Of a stretch of DNA of 64,000 nt, positions 16,369 through 24,438 are shown in pieces (the stretch's first letter is position 1; each line of letters starts with the position of its first letter). The stretch is from Allobaileyella intestinalis (GTDB taxonomy: Bacteria; Bacillota; Clostridia; Peptostreptococcales; Anaerovoracaceae): NCBI RefSeq assembly GCF_009695865.1, contig NZ_VUNB01000004.1:124001-188000 (forward strand), given 5' to 3'. Made by a program: the position numbers and the translations under genes. The notes beneath the pieces were generated by a model, which searched no databases, was not told the DNA's origin, and saw only the letters and a list, made by a program, of their open reading frames with translations.

Positions 16369-17268
16369 TCAGCTGAGGCGCTTCTGGAAATTGCCATATA
16401 TTTGATTGCCTTCTGTAGCGATCATGAAAACATTTGGATCTATTTTATTTACGATTTCTCTCAATCTGTTCATCTCGTACTTTGACACAACAGTTACCAA
16501 AATATAAGTTTTTTCGTTAGTATATGCACCTTCGCCAACCCAGTCTGTCACTCCTCTTGGAAGTTCGGACATTATGGCTTTTGCAATACCTTCTTTTTTC
16601 GTAAAAATCATAACCGTAGTCTTGATGTTCTGAGTGTGGATCTTGTCCACAGTCAAGCTGTAAATAGTAACGAAAATAAAGGAATATACTACCATCTGAG
16701 CGTTGAAAATCAGGAAACAGGTGCTGAAAACACCGATGTTGATGATGATACTGATTTTTCCAACGGTGAAATTAGGATGTGTCCGGCTCATCAATACTCC
16801 GATTATGTCCTGGCCGCCGCAGCTGCACCTGGCTCTCAGCACAAGCCCATTTCCGAAACCTCCCAGGATTCCTCCAACTATACAGGTAGTAAGAGGATCA
16901 GTAAAAGGCGGCGTATGTGGAACTGGAACCATGGCCAGAAAGACGGACTGGAGCCCTACTGATATAAGGGTTTTTAAAGTAAAAGGTATGCCCATAATCC
17001 GGAGAGCCCAGATAAAAAGTGGTGCATTGAGGATGAAGTAAAGCACACCTACCAGATTGATGGAAGATGGTATGGGCATGGATAACACGCTTCTGAAAAG
17101 CAGGTTTAACAGCATTGATATACCTGCAAAACCGCCCATGTAGAAGCCGTGGCTGTAAACTATGTAGTTAATTGCCGCAGCAGATATGAAATTTCCAACG
17201 AGAATATAGAAAACTTCCATTGCCGTGGTCCTGGAGTTGGGATCCAGCTCGGTGTGCCACTTTGTCAT
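16369..17268 (-). CDS. YitT family membrane protein (DUF161/DUF2179)
   Basis: The 299-residue protein has about five to six N-terminal membrane helices followed by a soluble C-terminal DUF2179 domain (about 215-295). GGFAGISMLLNLLF near 45-58 and LRARCSCGGQDIIG near 143-156 are typical YitT phrases. The molecular role of the family is not known; some members affect sporulation or germination in Bacillus. A -10-like TATAAT lies at 17289-17294 on the coding strand, about 20 bp from the ATG, without a clear -35 box. The ribosome site GAAAGGACA is good. It stands alone, convergent with the two-component pair and downstream of the aldo/keto reductase. Confidence 0.85.
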   Translation of the reverse strand: MTKWHTELDPNSRTTAMEVFYILVGNFISAAAINYIVYSHGFYMGGFAGISMLLNLLFRSVLSMPIPSSINLVGVLYFILNAPLFIWALRIMGIPFTLKTLISVGLQSVFLAMVPVPHTPPFTDPLTTCIVGGILGGFGNGLVLRARCSCGGQDIIGVLMSRTHPNFTVGKISIIINIGVFSTCFLIFNAQMVVYSFIFVTIYSLTVDKIHTQNIKTTVMIFTKKEGIAKAIMSELPRGVTDWVGEGAYTNEKTYILVTVVSKYEMNRLREIVNKIDPNVFMIATEGNQIYGNFQKRLS

Positions 17269-17364
17269 ACTTATGTCCTTTCATTTTCATTATACAGTAG
17301 TTTTATAGGGATAATTTGACTATATATGCCAATATTTACTAATAATAATTATTGGATACAAGCT

Positions 17365-18207
17365 TTAATCCCAACCGAAAAGAGACGGTTCTTTGTCCAA
17401 AAGGTATATTTTTTCCAGTTCTTCTCCGTGCAGGTTGAAGTTCAGGCTTTCCAGGTTTTCTTTCATGTGGCCTGCTCCCCCGGATTTTACAATTACCGGT
17501 GTTCCTGGCTGGGTAAGACTTCTCAGGGCAACCTGGGAAACCGTCCGCTGGTGATTTTCTGCAATACTCCTGAGAACCGGCTCATTATAAATATCTTTTT
17601 TCCCCTGCGTGAGAGGCGCATAACCTTGCATAAGCGTTCCCTTCTGGTTGAGTATCTCCTTCCACTTCAGGTTCCGGTGATATATGTGACACTCCACCTG
17701 ATTGACTGCAGGGATAATGGAGCAGTTTTTCAGCAGCTCCAGGTATTCTTCGCTGTTGAAGTTTGAGATACCGATGGAATGAACAAGATTTCTGCTGACA
17801 CATTCTTCCAGTCCTGCGTACATCTCTTTAAAGCTATCATATGGCTCATGTATCAGCACCAGATCAAGGTAATCCAATTCCATTTTGCGGAGAGATTCTA
17901 TTACCGACTTTACTGTCTCCTTTCGGCTCATATCTTCAGAGACTTTTGATGTAATAAAGAGCTGGTCTCTGTGTAGTCCTGTTACTGAGAGGCCTTGAGC
18001 TATTCCACTTCCCACTTCTGTTTCATTTTCATACATGGGAGCTGTATCTACAAGTCTGTATCCTGTATTTATTGTCAGGGACACTGTGTTAACACATTTA
18101 TCGCCAGTCAGTCCATATGTGCCGAATCCAATTACGGGAATCATGTATCCACTGTTCAGCAGAAGCTGGGATTTGTTTTCATTTTCTATGCCTTCAGTCA
18201 TTTTCAT
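17365..18207 (-). CDS. Aldo/keto reductase
   Basis: The 280-residue protein shows a complete aldo/keto reductase site: D54 and Y59 in VDTAPMYENE, K88 in TSKVS and H120 in LIHEP, on a TIM-barrel frame (IGFGTYGL at 27-34, NQVECHIYH, SGGAGHMKENL for the cofactor phosphate). It should reduce small aldehydes or ketones with NADPH; the substrate cannot be read from the sequence. Length is normal for bacterial members. The ATG at 18207 has no strong ribosome site, and another in-frame ATG at 18201 is equally possible. It is a single gene in a divergent accessory region. Confidence 0.9.
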   Translation of the reverse strand: MKMTEGIENENKSQLLLNSGYMIPVIGFGTYGLTGDKCVNTVSLTINTGYRLVDTAPMYENETEVGSGIAQGLSVTGLHRDQLFITSKVSEDMSRKETVKSVIESLRKMELDYLDLVLIHEPYDSFKEMYAGLEECVSRNLVHSIGISNFNSEEYLELLKNCSIIPAVNQVECHIYHRNLKWKEILNQKGTLMQGYAPLTQGKKDIYNEPVLRSIAENHQRTVSQVALRSLTQPGTPVIVKSGGAGHMKENLESLNFNLHGEELEKIYLLDKEPSLFGWD

Positions 18208-18358
18208 GTGCTTTTATGATTATTTTAATCTTCGTTATCGGTTATTCGTACAAAACATAATAAGATATTGTTGTAATTTTATCATAAACTGAACCGTGGT
18301 TCATACCTGGATATCAGGTTTTTTCTTTGATGTGTTGAATATAATGGAAAACAGGTAT

Positions 18359-18400
18359 AAAAAAACAGGCGTCTTACCGGCATTGCCGGTTCTGACGCCC
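18359..18400 (-). terminator. Terminator of the hydrolase gene (minus strand)
   Basis: Read on the minus strand, GGCGTC pairs with GACGCC, and inside it ACCGGC pairs with GCCGGT. The stem is followed by TGTTTTTTTA. It ends the tag-hydrolase transcript before the aldo/keto reductase gene. Confidence 0.8.
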
Positions 18401-18472
18401 TTAAGAAATTTTTACATGATTTGAGCTGTGCAGAAAGAATACTGCTCCAGACATCTTAAACAAGTTATCAAG

Positions 18473-18994
18473 TTATTTTATCTCTATCTGGCAGCTTGCC
18501 ATGGTGGAAAGTGCTGCGTTGTGCTGCTCTGGCGTTACTCCGGCGCAGCAGCTTCTGTCTGTGGAAATATGGACTTCTGGCATCCAGGCTTTCAGCATGA
18601 GCGCATTTGAAACCACGCAAATATCCGTACAGAGGCCGATTATCTCTATTTGAAGCTCTTCTTTTTCGGCCATTTTTTTCAAAGTTTCTGCCAGCTCAAT
18701 ACTTCCGAATGATGGTTTATCAATTATATTGTCAGGATCTAACAGCTCCATGATTTCAGACCTTATCTCCCAGCCGTTGGTACCTTTGATGCAGTGCGGA
18801 ACCGGAAGATTCCTTCCCTCCTGGGTTTCAAGATAGTTCAGGGGGTGGGTGTCCCTGGTAGCAAAGACGTTTTCCCTGTCATATGAACGGATTTTCTTTA
18901 TAACGGCAGGAAGGATTGCAACAGCTTCCTTCGTTCCCAAAGCACCGTCGATGAAGTCGTTTTGCATGTCCACAACTACTAGTATTTTCCTCAT
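18473..18994 (-). CDS. Nicotinamidase/isochorismatase-family cysteine hydrolase
   Basis: The 173-residue protein has the catalytic triad D9 (VVVDMQNDF), K93 (IDKPSFG) and C126 (CTDICV). D48 and H50 in TRDTHPLNY plus H67 in VPHC match the metal site of nicotinamidase PncA, which converts nicotinamide to nicotinic acid for NAD salvage. It is somewhat shorter than many PncA proteins, so another small amide as substrate cannot be excluded. It follows tag by 17 bp and is likely co-transcribed with it; a strong terminator lies downstream. I left the symbol open because the substrate is not certain. Confidence 0.85.
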   Translation of the reverse strand: MRKILVVVDMQNDFIDGALGTKEAVAILPAVIKKIRSYDRENVFATRDTHPLNYLETQEGRNLPVPHCIKGTNGWEIRSEIMELLDPDNIIDKPSFGSIELAETLKKMAEKEELQIEIIGLCTDICVVSNALMLKAWMPEVHISTDRSCCAGVTPEQHNAALSTMASCQIEIK

Positions 18995-19011
18995 TTTAAT
19001 CCCCCTTCTGT

Positions 19012-19566
19012 TTATCTGAATGGGCAGTCTGTCAGATGATCGTTTACCATTCCGATGGACTGCATGAAAGAATAGGTAATCACAGGGCCGACATATTTCA
19101 TGCCTCTTTTTTTCATGTCCCTGCTCATGGCCTGAGAGATTGCTGATTCTGCAGGAATCTGGTCTGTATCGGTCCAGTGACTGTCGATCACTTTTCCATC
19201 AGTAAAGCTCCACAGATATGCATCAAAGGACCCGAATTCCATCTGCAGCTCCTTAACCACTCTGGCGTTCTTGCGTACGCTGAAAATCTTGGATCTGTTG
19301 CGGATCAGTGATGAATCATTCATAAGCTTCTCCAGGGCCTCATCTGTCATGGAGGCGCACTTTTCTATGGAAAAATTATTGAAGGCCGCCTTGTAGGCAT
19401 TTCGCCTGTGCATAATGGTTTTCCAGGAGAGACCTGTACTGGCTCCCTCAAGACATAGCATTTCAAATTGAAAACGGTCATCATGGCTCACCTTGCACCA
19501 TTCATTTTCATGGTAATTTTCAAGGAGTGTATCACCTTCGTACCAGGCTCCGCAGGAATTGCTCAT
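19012..19566 (-). CDS. tag: DNA-3-methyladenine glycosylase I
   Basis: The 184-residue protein is a full-length Tag enzyme, which removes 3-methyladenine from alkylated DNA to start base excision repair. The zinc-snap ligands C5, H19, H177 and C181 are all present. The helix-hairpin region with CLEGASTGLSW and the DNA-facing RNRSKI segment are typical, as is GPVITYSFMQSIGMVNDH near the end. The start has GAGAAAGGA upstream. It heads a two-gene unit with the nicotinamidase-like hydrolase. Upstream lies a decayed regulator remnant, so any earlier control by that regulator has probably been lost. Confidence 0.93.
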   Translation of the reverse strand: MSNSCGAWYEGDTLLENYHENEWCKVSHDDRFQFEMLCLEGASTGLSWKTIMHRRNAYKAAFNNFSIEKCASMTDEALEKLMNDSSLIRNRSKIFSVRKNARVVKELQMEFGSFDAYLWSFTDGKVIDSHWTDTDQIPAESAISQAMSRDMKKRGMKYVGPVITYSFMQSIGMVNDHLTDCPFR

Positions 19567-19610
19567 AGCTGTAATCCTTTCTCTTATATTATGCTGTTCC
19601 TCTCATATTA

Positions 19611-19790
19611 TTACAGATGACTCTTCATGTCACGGCAGATATCATAGAGTTTGAAGGGTGATGTCTTCTGGCTTCATTGCCAGATAAGTGCCGGCCACTC
19701 CCGGTTTTACAGTAATAATCTTCGCCTGCTTAAGAGATGCAAGGATTTTTCCCCTTGTTACTGTTATTTCTGCTTTACTGGCAAAGCTTA
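19611..19790 (-). pseudogene. Rrf2-family regulator remnant
   Basis: No intact gene fills 19567-19863, but the minus strand translates to a clear Rrf2/YwnA-like piece: FASKAEITVTRGKILASLKQ, then AKIITVKPGVAGTYLAMK, PEDITL. After ACC CTT the frame is broken; it resumes in another frame as LYDICRDMKSHL and a stop (TAA, minus strand, at 19613-19611). The family normally reads ITLYDI, so about seven extra bases (CAAACTC) cause the shift. The N-terminus and the C-terminal half are missing, where a full protein would have about 140 residues. It is a decayed regulator, not a start for a new gene. Confidence 0.7.
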
Positions 19791-19839
19791 GTCGACAATA
19801 GAGAAAGAACCCTTCAGAAAGCTGGACGATAACTCAGGC

Positions 19840-19866
19840 TAGTTGTAGTGTCAACAGCTACAACTA
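19840..19866. repeat. 9-bp inverted repeat at the end of the MATE gene
   Basis: TAGTTGTAG (19840-19848) and CTACAACTA (19858-19866) are perfect complements around nine bases, and the right arm covers the MATE stop codon. No U tract follows on the minus strand. It may be a weak terminator or the old operator of the decayed Rrf2 gene. Confidence 0.55.
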
Positions 19867-21309
19867 AATAGACCTTAATTTATCTTCCATGTCCAGGTCC
19901 TTCATTACCTTTCTGGTCAGTGGAATTGCTATTAGAAAAGTTCCTATATCCGCCCACATCTGTGACATTTCCAGGCCGGTAAGGCCCAGGAAATGAGAAA
20001 GTATGAGGACAAAAGGAATGTAGCACAAACCTGATCTGGCCGATGCAAGCAAGGTCGCAGGGCCGCTTTTGTTAATGGCCTGCATCAACATGTTGTTCAT
20101 CATAATATAGGCCTCAAGGGGAAATGCAATTACCAGGAATCTCAGTGCTCTAGTTCCTATGACTATTACCTCCGGGTCATTGCGGAAAAATTTTACTACC
20201 TCAGGGGCGAATACAGAGAACAGGATGCCAGCACAGGTCATGAAAATGGTGCCGTATTTTATGCAGAATCTTTTGGCTTCCTTAAGTCGTGCAAGAATAC
20301 CTGCACCGTAGTTGAAAGTGCATACAGGCTGCATTCCGTGTCCGAAACCAATGAGAAGAGATATGGATATCATCATCACCCTTCCTACGATGGCCATTGC
20401 TGCAATTGCAGGATCTCCTCCTAAGAGACCGGCAATGGTGTTCATTACTGACACAGCAGCGCTGTTTAAGCCCTGTCTCACAAGAGAAGGTGTTCCTCCC
20501 TTGCATATCTGCAAGAAATAGTATCTGCTTATCCTCACATTCTTTAAATGGATTGGAACATTCGGACCTTTCCGGCTGCCGATAAATAGAAGAACAAAGC
20601 TTACAAACTGGCTGACTATGGTGGCAAGAGCCGCGCCTCTTACACCCATCCCCGCTCCGAACATCAGAAGAGGATCCAGAATAACGTTGAGGACTGCCCC
20701 GCTGACGAGGCCAACCATTGCATATGATGCACTGCCTTCAAATCGCAGCTGATTGTTGATAACAAGTTGAGAAGTAAAGAATGGCGCACCTATAAGAATG
20801 ATATTCATATAGGCAGCAGTATCTTTCATGATTGTTGGAGTTGCTCCCAGAATCCGGGCCAGAGGATGGAGAAAAATAATACCTAGAACCATTATGGCTG
20901 CTCCAATGGAAAATGACAGGAGAAAGCCATTGGCCGCCATGGTGCGGGCTTCTTCGATTTCTCTTTTTCCCAGTTTCATTGAGATAAAATTACCAGATCC
21001 GTGTCCGCAGAAAAATCCGAAGGCTTGCATGATGGCCATCAGCGGTAAAACAACGCCTACGGCAGCGGTGGCCTGGGTGGATATCTGCCCCACGAAAAAG
21101 GCGTCGGCCAGGTTGTAAAGGCTGCTTACCAGCATGGATATCATGGATGGAATAGCCAGTTTTACAACCAGTCTGTTGACCGGAGTGGTTGTCATCTGGA
21201 TACGACGTTCTTCCAGTGATTTTGCCTCTTCAAGGGAGACTTGGTCATTAGGGCCTGAGGTGGGATTTACATTTTGAATTTCTGAGTTGTTCTTTGTTCT
21301 TAAGTTCAT
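19864..21309 (-). CDS. MATE family efflux transporter
   Basis: The 481-residue membrane protein has two six-helix halves of the MATE (NorM/DinF) type. Recognisable phrases are PVNRLVVKLAIPSM at the start of helix 1, NLADAFFVGQI, and in the second half GFGHGMQPVCTFNYGAG. About 40 soluble residues precede the first helix. Such pumps export cationic drugs or metabolites using sodium or protons. An 18-bp perfect palindrome lies 25 bp upstream of the ATG and is a strong operator candidate. The gene is preceded by the terminator of the glutaredoxin unit, so it is probably transcribed alone. Confidence 0.92.
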   Translation of the reverse strand: MNLRTKNNSEIQNVNPTSGPNDQVSLEEAKSLEERRIQMTTTPVNRLVVKLAIPSMISMLVSSLYNLADAFFVGQISTQATAAVGVVLPLMAIMQAFGFFCGHGSGNFISMKLGKREIEEARTMAANGFLLSFSIGAAIMVLGIIFLHPLARILGATPTIMKDTAAYMNIILIGAPFFTSQLVINNQLRFEGSASYAMVGLVSGAVLNVILDPLLMFGAGMGVRGAALATIVSQFVSFVLLFIGSRKGPNVPIHLKNVRISRYYFLQICKGGTPSLVRQGLNSAAVSVMNTIAGLLGGDPAIAAMAIVGRVMMISISLLIGFGHGMQPVCTFNYGAGILARLKEAKRFCIKYGTIFMTCAGILFSVFAPEVVKFFRNDPEVIVIGTRALRFLVIAFPLEAYIMMNNMLMQAINKSGPATLLASARSGLCYIPFVLILSHFLGLTGLEMSQMWADIGTFLIAIPLTRKVMKDLDMEDKLRSI

Positions 21310-21334
21310 GTTGAGGGTGCACTTCCTGGTAATT

Positions 21335-21352
21335 GTTTTAGTATACTAAAAC
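21335..21352. promoter_or_regulatory. 18-bp perfect palindrome, operator candidate for the MATE gene
   Basis: GTTTTAGTATACTAAAAC is an exact palindrome centred between 21343 and 21344. It lies 25-43 bp before the MATE start, where a repressor would cover the promoter or block elongation. The form fits dimeric MarR, TetR or HxlR-type regulators; none is encoded next to it. Confidence 0.6.
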
Positions 21353-21371
21353 AGGCCACAAAGGCGGCCTG
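21348..21371 (-). terminator. Terminator of the glutaredoxin-like unit
   Basis: On the minus strand CAGGCC (21371-21366) pairs with GGCCTG (21357-21352), with an 8-base loop, followed by TTTT. The T run overlaps the right arm of the palindromic operator candidate. Confidence 0.5.
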
Positions 21372-21411
21372 CTTGGTTGAATTCTTGTTGTCAAATAGTC
21401 TTCAGCGGCAA

Positions 21412-21437
21412 TTTGACGATATAATTTTATCGTCAAA
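21412..21437. repeat. 10-bp inverted repeat downstream of the glutaredoxin gene
   Basis: TTTGACGATA (21412-21421) and TATCGTCAAA (21428-21437) are perfect complements with a 6-base AT-rich loop. The T-rich flank is weak. It may be a second terminator or an RNA-end stabiliser. Confidence 0.5.
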
Positions 21438-21466
21438 CATGGTTGATGGAGAGACTGTAAAACTGA

Positions 21467-21745
21467 TCAGGCCAGAGCCTCATCCATAACTGCTTTCACA
21501 TTTTCTTTAATGCTGTCATATGACTGGCCTGGGTGAGCTTCGAAAGCCTTTTCATCGTCAATAAAGAAGGCCGGACAATAGTAATAATCATATTTTTCAG
21601 CTATTTCCGGATGCTGTGCCTCGTTGATCCACTGAATCTCAACATACTGATACTTGCTGTCCTCCTGGATTAATTCCTTGTAAGCTCTTTTGCTTCCAGC
21701 GCAGTAGGGACACATACTTATTACAAATGCTTTTATCTCTTTCAT
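21467..21745 (-). CDS. Glutaredoxin-like thiol protein
   Basis: The 92-residue protein has a thioredoxin fold with an N-terminal CPYC active site (C12, C15) after the strand KAFVISM, and a later YYYCPAFFID segment where glutaredoxins usually have a cis-proline. It should catalyse thiol-disulfide exchange in the cytoplasm. Two features are odd: a long acidic helix follows the active site, and the extra cysteine before the proline (YYYCP) could form a second disulfide. Clostridial proteins of this type are often annotated as thioredoxin or glutaredoxin family. It lies 11 bp after the DUF1304 gene and is likely co-transcribed with it. Confidence 0.82.
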   Translation of the reverse strand: MKEIKAFVISMCPYCAGSKRAYKELIQEDSKYQYVEIQWINEAQHPEIAEKYDYYYCPAFFIDDEKAFEAHPGQSYDSIKENVKAVMDEALA

Positions 21746-21756
21746 ACTAACTCCTC

Positions 21757-22113
21757 TTAAAAGAATGCGGAGATCAGTGCCAGGATGGCCAGTCCTCCCT
21801 GCATGATAATAATCTTTGGATTGCTGGTGATACTTCCGTACAGAGCAACCAGGATAATATATCCCATGAGAATCATTACGGCTGTTTTACTGGCAAACAC
21901 GAATACTGCCAGCAGTATCAGTACGGAAATCAGCCCGTTGTAAACTCCCTGGTTCTTGAACAGGGTTCTTACCGATTCCCTTCCCAGTTCTTCCTTTGTC
22001 ATTCCGAAAACCTGGGATGTCTTGTCTGAAGTTGTAGCAAAGGTTTCCAGGTACATGATATACAGAAATTCAAGGGCTACAAGCGTTGCCAGAATTTTAG
22101 TTACTATGGTCAT
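21757..22113 (-). CDS. DUF1304 family small membrane protein
   Basis: The 118-residue protein has four hydrophobic segments (about 5-25, 55-75, 78-95 and 100-117). Between the first two lies the conserved stretch ETFATTSDKTSQVFGM and FKNQGVYNGL, which I know from DUF1304 proteins. The family has no established function. The ATG at 22113 follows AAGGAGA. It sits between the VTT-domain membrane protein and the glutaredoxin-like gene, all on the minus strand, with a hairpin separating it from the VTT gene. Confidence 0.82.
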   Translation of the reverse strand: MTIVTKILATLVALEFLYIMYLETFATTSDKTSQVFGMTKEELGRESVRTLFKNQGVYNGLISVLILLAVFVFASKTAVMILMGYIILVALYGSITSNPKIIIMQGGLAILALISAFF

Positions 22114-22151
22114 GTTAATATCTCCTTGTTTGAATTATTCCAATTATTATT

Positions 22152-22168
22152 CTGGATCTTTGATCCAG
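22152..22168 (-). other. Intercistronic hairpin after the VTT gene
   Basis: CTGGATC (22152-22158) and GATCCAG (22162-22168) pair perfectly around three bases. The following minus-strand bases, AATAATAATT, are T-poor, so it is only a weak terminator candidate. Confidence 0.5.
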
Positions 22169-22175
22169 GTGTCTA

Positions 22176-23060
22176 TTATTCTTCTTTTCCCTGTACTTTG
22201 TCAATGAAATTCATGATGATTTCTCTGTACTTAATGCAAAAAACAAGAAGACCAAGGGCAACTACAGCAACAATACCTACTCCAAGATAGTTTTTCTGAG
22301 CCCAGAACATGCCGATCAGCAGGCTTTCAATGACACCAGGTGTTCTTCCCAGAGTCGATACCACAAGAAAAGGTACCAGCTTTATATCTGAAATACCGGC
22401 AACGTAACTTACCAGGTCTTTTGGAATTCCCGGAATCAGATATATGAGAAAAATAATGGTATAGGCCCTTCCGCTGTTCAGCTTTTCCATGTAGTCATTG
22501 ACTCTGGCCTGACCGAAAAGAAGATGAAGAGCATCTCTTCCGAGGAATGAGGCAAGCAAATAAGTTATCCAGCATCCGATTAATGCTCCCAGAATGGTGA
22601 TGACATATCCTCCCAGCAGTCCGTACAGGTAGCTGGAAGCAAACTGTATTGGCTGACCGGGAAGGAAGCTGCATACGATCTGGGCAATCTGAAGCAGAAC
22701 AAGAATCAGAAAAGCGGATTTCCTGTGAGTTGCCAGTCTCTGTGGGAGGCTGGAGAGATATGCCTTGTTCAGCAGCGTGTCTTTTGCGACAAACACCAGA
22801 ATGAGAGGAATCCCCACCATTATCAGAATCAGCAGCAGCAGTTTCGAGAAGGCACGGACTCTTTCCTTGAAACTGGAATTACCAAGGTTGTAGCCTACAT
22901 CCTGCCTGAATCGCCTCCAGGATTCACTTCTCTCTCTTCTGCGTTCGGCATTGAAAAAAGAACGGCTGTCCCTCTGCCGCTGATAGACAGCATAGCGCTT
23001 CTTCCTTTTTTTCTTAGGTCTGTTATTCAGTTTTTCCTTAAGATCTTCCTTTATTGACAT
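22176..23060 (-). CDS. TVP38/TMEM64-type VTT domain membrane protein
   Basis: The 294-residue protein starts with a very basic soluble region of about 70 residues (RPKKKRKKR, ERRRERSESWRRFRQ), then has a first helix at about 72-93 and the VTT/DedA-like core. Core motifs are FLPGQPIQFASSYLYG (the family FxPG...G pattern), GALIGCWITYLLA and YLIPGIPKDLVSYVAG. VTT proteins are thought to move or scramble lipids such as undecaprenyl phosphate or phospholipids. The start overlaps the end of the YnbB-like gene by 23 bp, so the two are coupled. The basic extension may bind the membrane surface or nucleic acid; that is speculation. Confidence 0.87.
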   Translation of the reverse strand: MSIKEDLKEKLNNRPKKKRKKRYAVYQRQRDSRSFFNAERRRERSESWRRFRQDVGYNLGNSSFKERVRAFSKLLLLILIMVGIPLILVFVAKDTLLNKAYLSSLPQRLATHRKSAFLILVLLQIAQIVCSFLPGQPIQFASSYLYGLLGGYVITILGALIGCWITYLLASFLGRDALHLLFGQARVNDYMEKLNSGRAYTIIFLIYLIPGIPKDLVSYVAGISDIKLVPFLVVSTLGRTPGVIESLLIGMFWAQKNYLGVGIVAVVALGLLVFCIKYREIIMNFIDKVQGKEE

Positions 23061-24381
23061 GGATCAGACCTTTCTTTACAAGAGTGTCCAGGCTCTTAAT
23101 AATACCGAATCTTCCGTGAGGATATGTAAGTCCTCCCTGCAAATATCCTATAAATGGTTCCCTCATTGGACCGTCAGCACTCAGTTCTATTGAAGATCCC
23201 TGAACGAAGTTTCCTGCAGCCATAACTACCTGATCGTCGTAGCCTGGCATATCCCACGGAATTGGAGTTACATATGAGTCAATTGGAGAAGCTGACTGGA
23301 TGGATTGACAGAAGGCCACCATCTTGTCAGGATCGTTAAATTTCACGGCCTCCACTATGTCGCTTCTTTTGGTAAAAGGCTTCGGGCAGGTTTCATATCC
23401 CAGTCCGCTGTAGGCCAGAGCGCAGAGCATGGCCACTTTTACTGCGCTGTTTACAACCTGTGGTGCCAGGAAAAGTCCCTGAAGTATGGCTCTGTTCTGG
23501 CCGAAGGTAAGACCGCATTCAGCGCCTATGCCCGGACAGGTAAGCCTGTAAGAAATCTGATCAATCAGTTTCTCAGGTCCCACAATATAGCCGCCGGAGA
23601 GGGCCAGGCCGCCCCCTGGGTTCTTTATCAGTGATCCGGCCATCAGGTCAACTCCAAGCTCCGTAGGTTCCTTTTCGTCCACAAATTCGCCGTAGCAGTT
23701 ATCTGCAAAAATAATTATATCAGGACGAGCCTCTTTTACGGCACTGGCAGCTTTTTCAATGCTGCTCAGGGAGATAGCAGGTCTCCAGTCGTAGCCAGTA
23801 GATCTCTGGAAAGCAACTACCTTTGTTTCCGGTTTAAGAGATGCCAGAACAGCTGGAATATCAATATCAAGTTCCTCATTCAGGGGAACTTCGTCGTAAA
23901 GAATTCCATATTCAAGCATGGTTCCGGTAAACTTCTCCGGGGTTTTTCCGGCATTTTTCTGCCTGAGCCAGTCCTTGCCGATAACAGTTTCCAGAGTGTC
24001 ATATGGAGAACCTGTAACGTAAAGGAGCTGATCCCCTGGCCTCAGCACACCAAACAGTGCTGTTGAAATAGCGTGAGTGCCATTAACAATATTTGGCCTG
24101 ACCAAAGCGGCTTCGGTATGGAAGACGCTGGCAAAAACCTTTTCAACGGTCTCGCGCCCTGCGTCGTCATATCCATATCCTGTGTTCCAGCCAAAATGTG
24201 TATCGTTCACATGATTATCCTGAAAAGCTTTCAGCACCCTCATCTGAGCGATGCCCATGATCTGGTCAGCTTCATCAAACCATTCCTTCAGCTGGCCCTC
24301 GCAGTATTCCACGTAATCAAGGACATTTTTGTCAATATCAAAGTTTTCAGCAAGATAGTTCTTGTAAATATTATCTGTCAA
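23038..24381 (-). CDS. YnbB-like PLP-dependent protein (methionine gamma-lyase/aluminium-resistance family)
   Basis: The 447-residue protein is the clostridial and Bacillus YnbB type, a fold-type I PLP enzyme annotated as aluminium resistance protein or methionine gamma-lyase family protein. The likely PLP lysine is in SLIKNPGGG; GTHAISTALFGVLRPGD near the N-terminus and FADNCYGEF carry cofactor contacts. The true reaction is not established. In many Bacillota it lies close to miaA, hfq and glnR; here it follows the miaA-xer pair, with 57 bp after the recombinase stop, and overlaps the VTT gene. The ribosome site before the ATG is AAGGGAAAG. Confidence 0.87.
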   Translation of the reverse strand: MTDNIYKNYLAENFDIDKNVLDYVEYCEGQLKEWFDEADQIMGIAQMRVLKAFQDNHVNDTHFGWNTGYGYDDAGRETVEKVFASVFHTEAALVRPNIVNGTHAISTALFGVLRPGDQLLYVTGSPYDTLETVIGKDWLRQKNAGKTPEKFTGTMLEYGILYDEVPLNEELDIDIPAVLASLKPETKVVAFQRSTGYDWRPAISLSSIEKAASAVKEARPDIIIFADNCYGEFVDEKEPTELGVDLMAGSLIKNPGGGLALSGGYIVGPEKLIDQISYRLTCPGIGAECGLTFGQNRAILQGLFLAPQVVNSAVKVAMLCALAYSGLGYETCPKPFTKRSDIVEAVKFNDPDKMVAFCQSIQSASPIDSYVTPIPWDMPGYDDQVVMAAGNFVQGSSIELSADGPMREPFIGYLQGGLTYPHGRFGIIKSLDTLVKKGLIHVNKGRS

Positions 24382-24438
24382 GTTATTCTTTCCCTTCTAT
24401 CACTATTACTGTTACCGTTTCTATTTGCTTTTGGAAAA

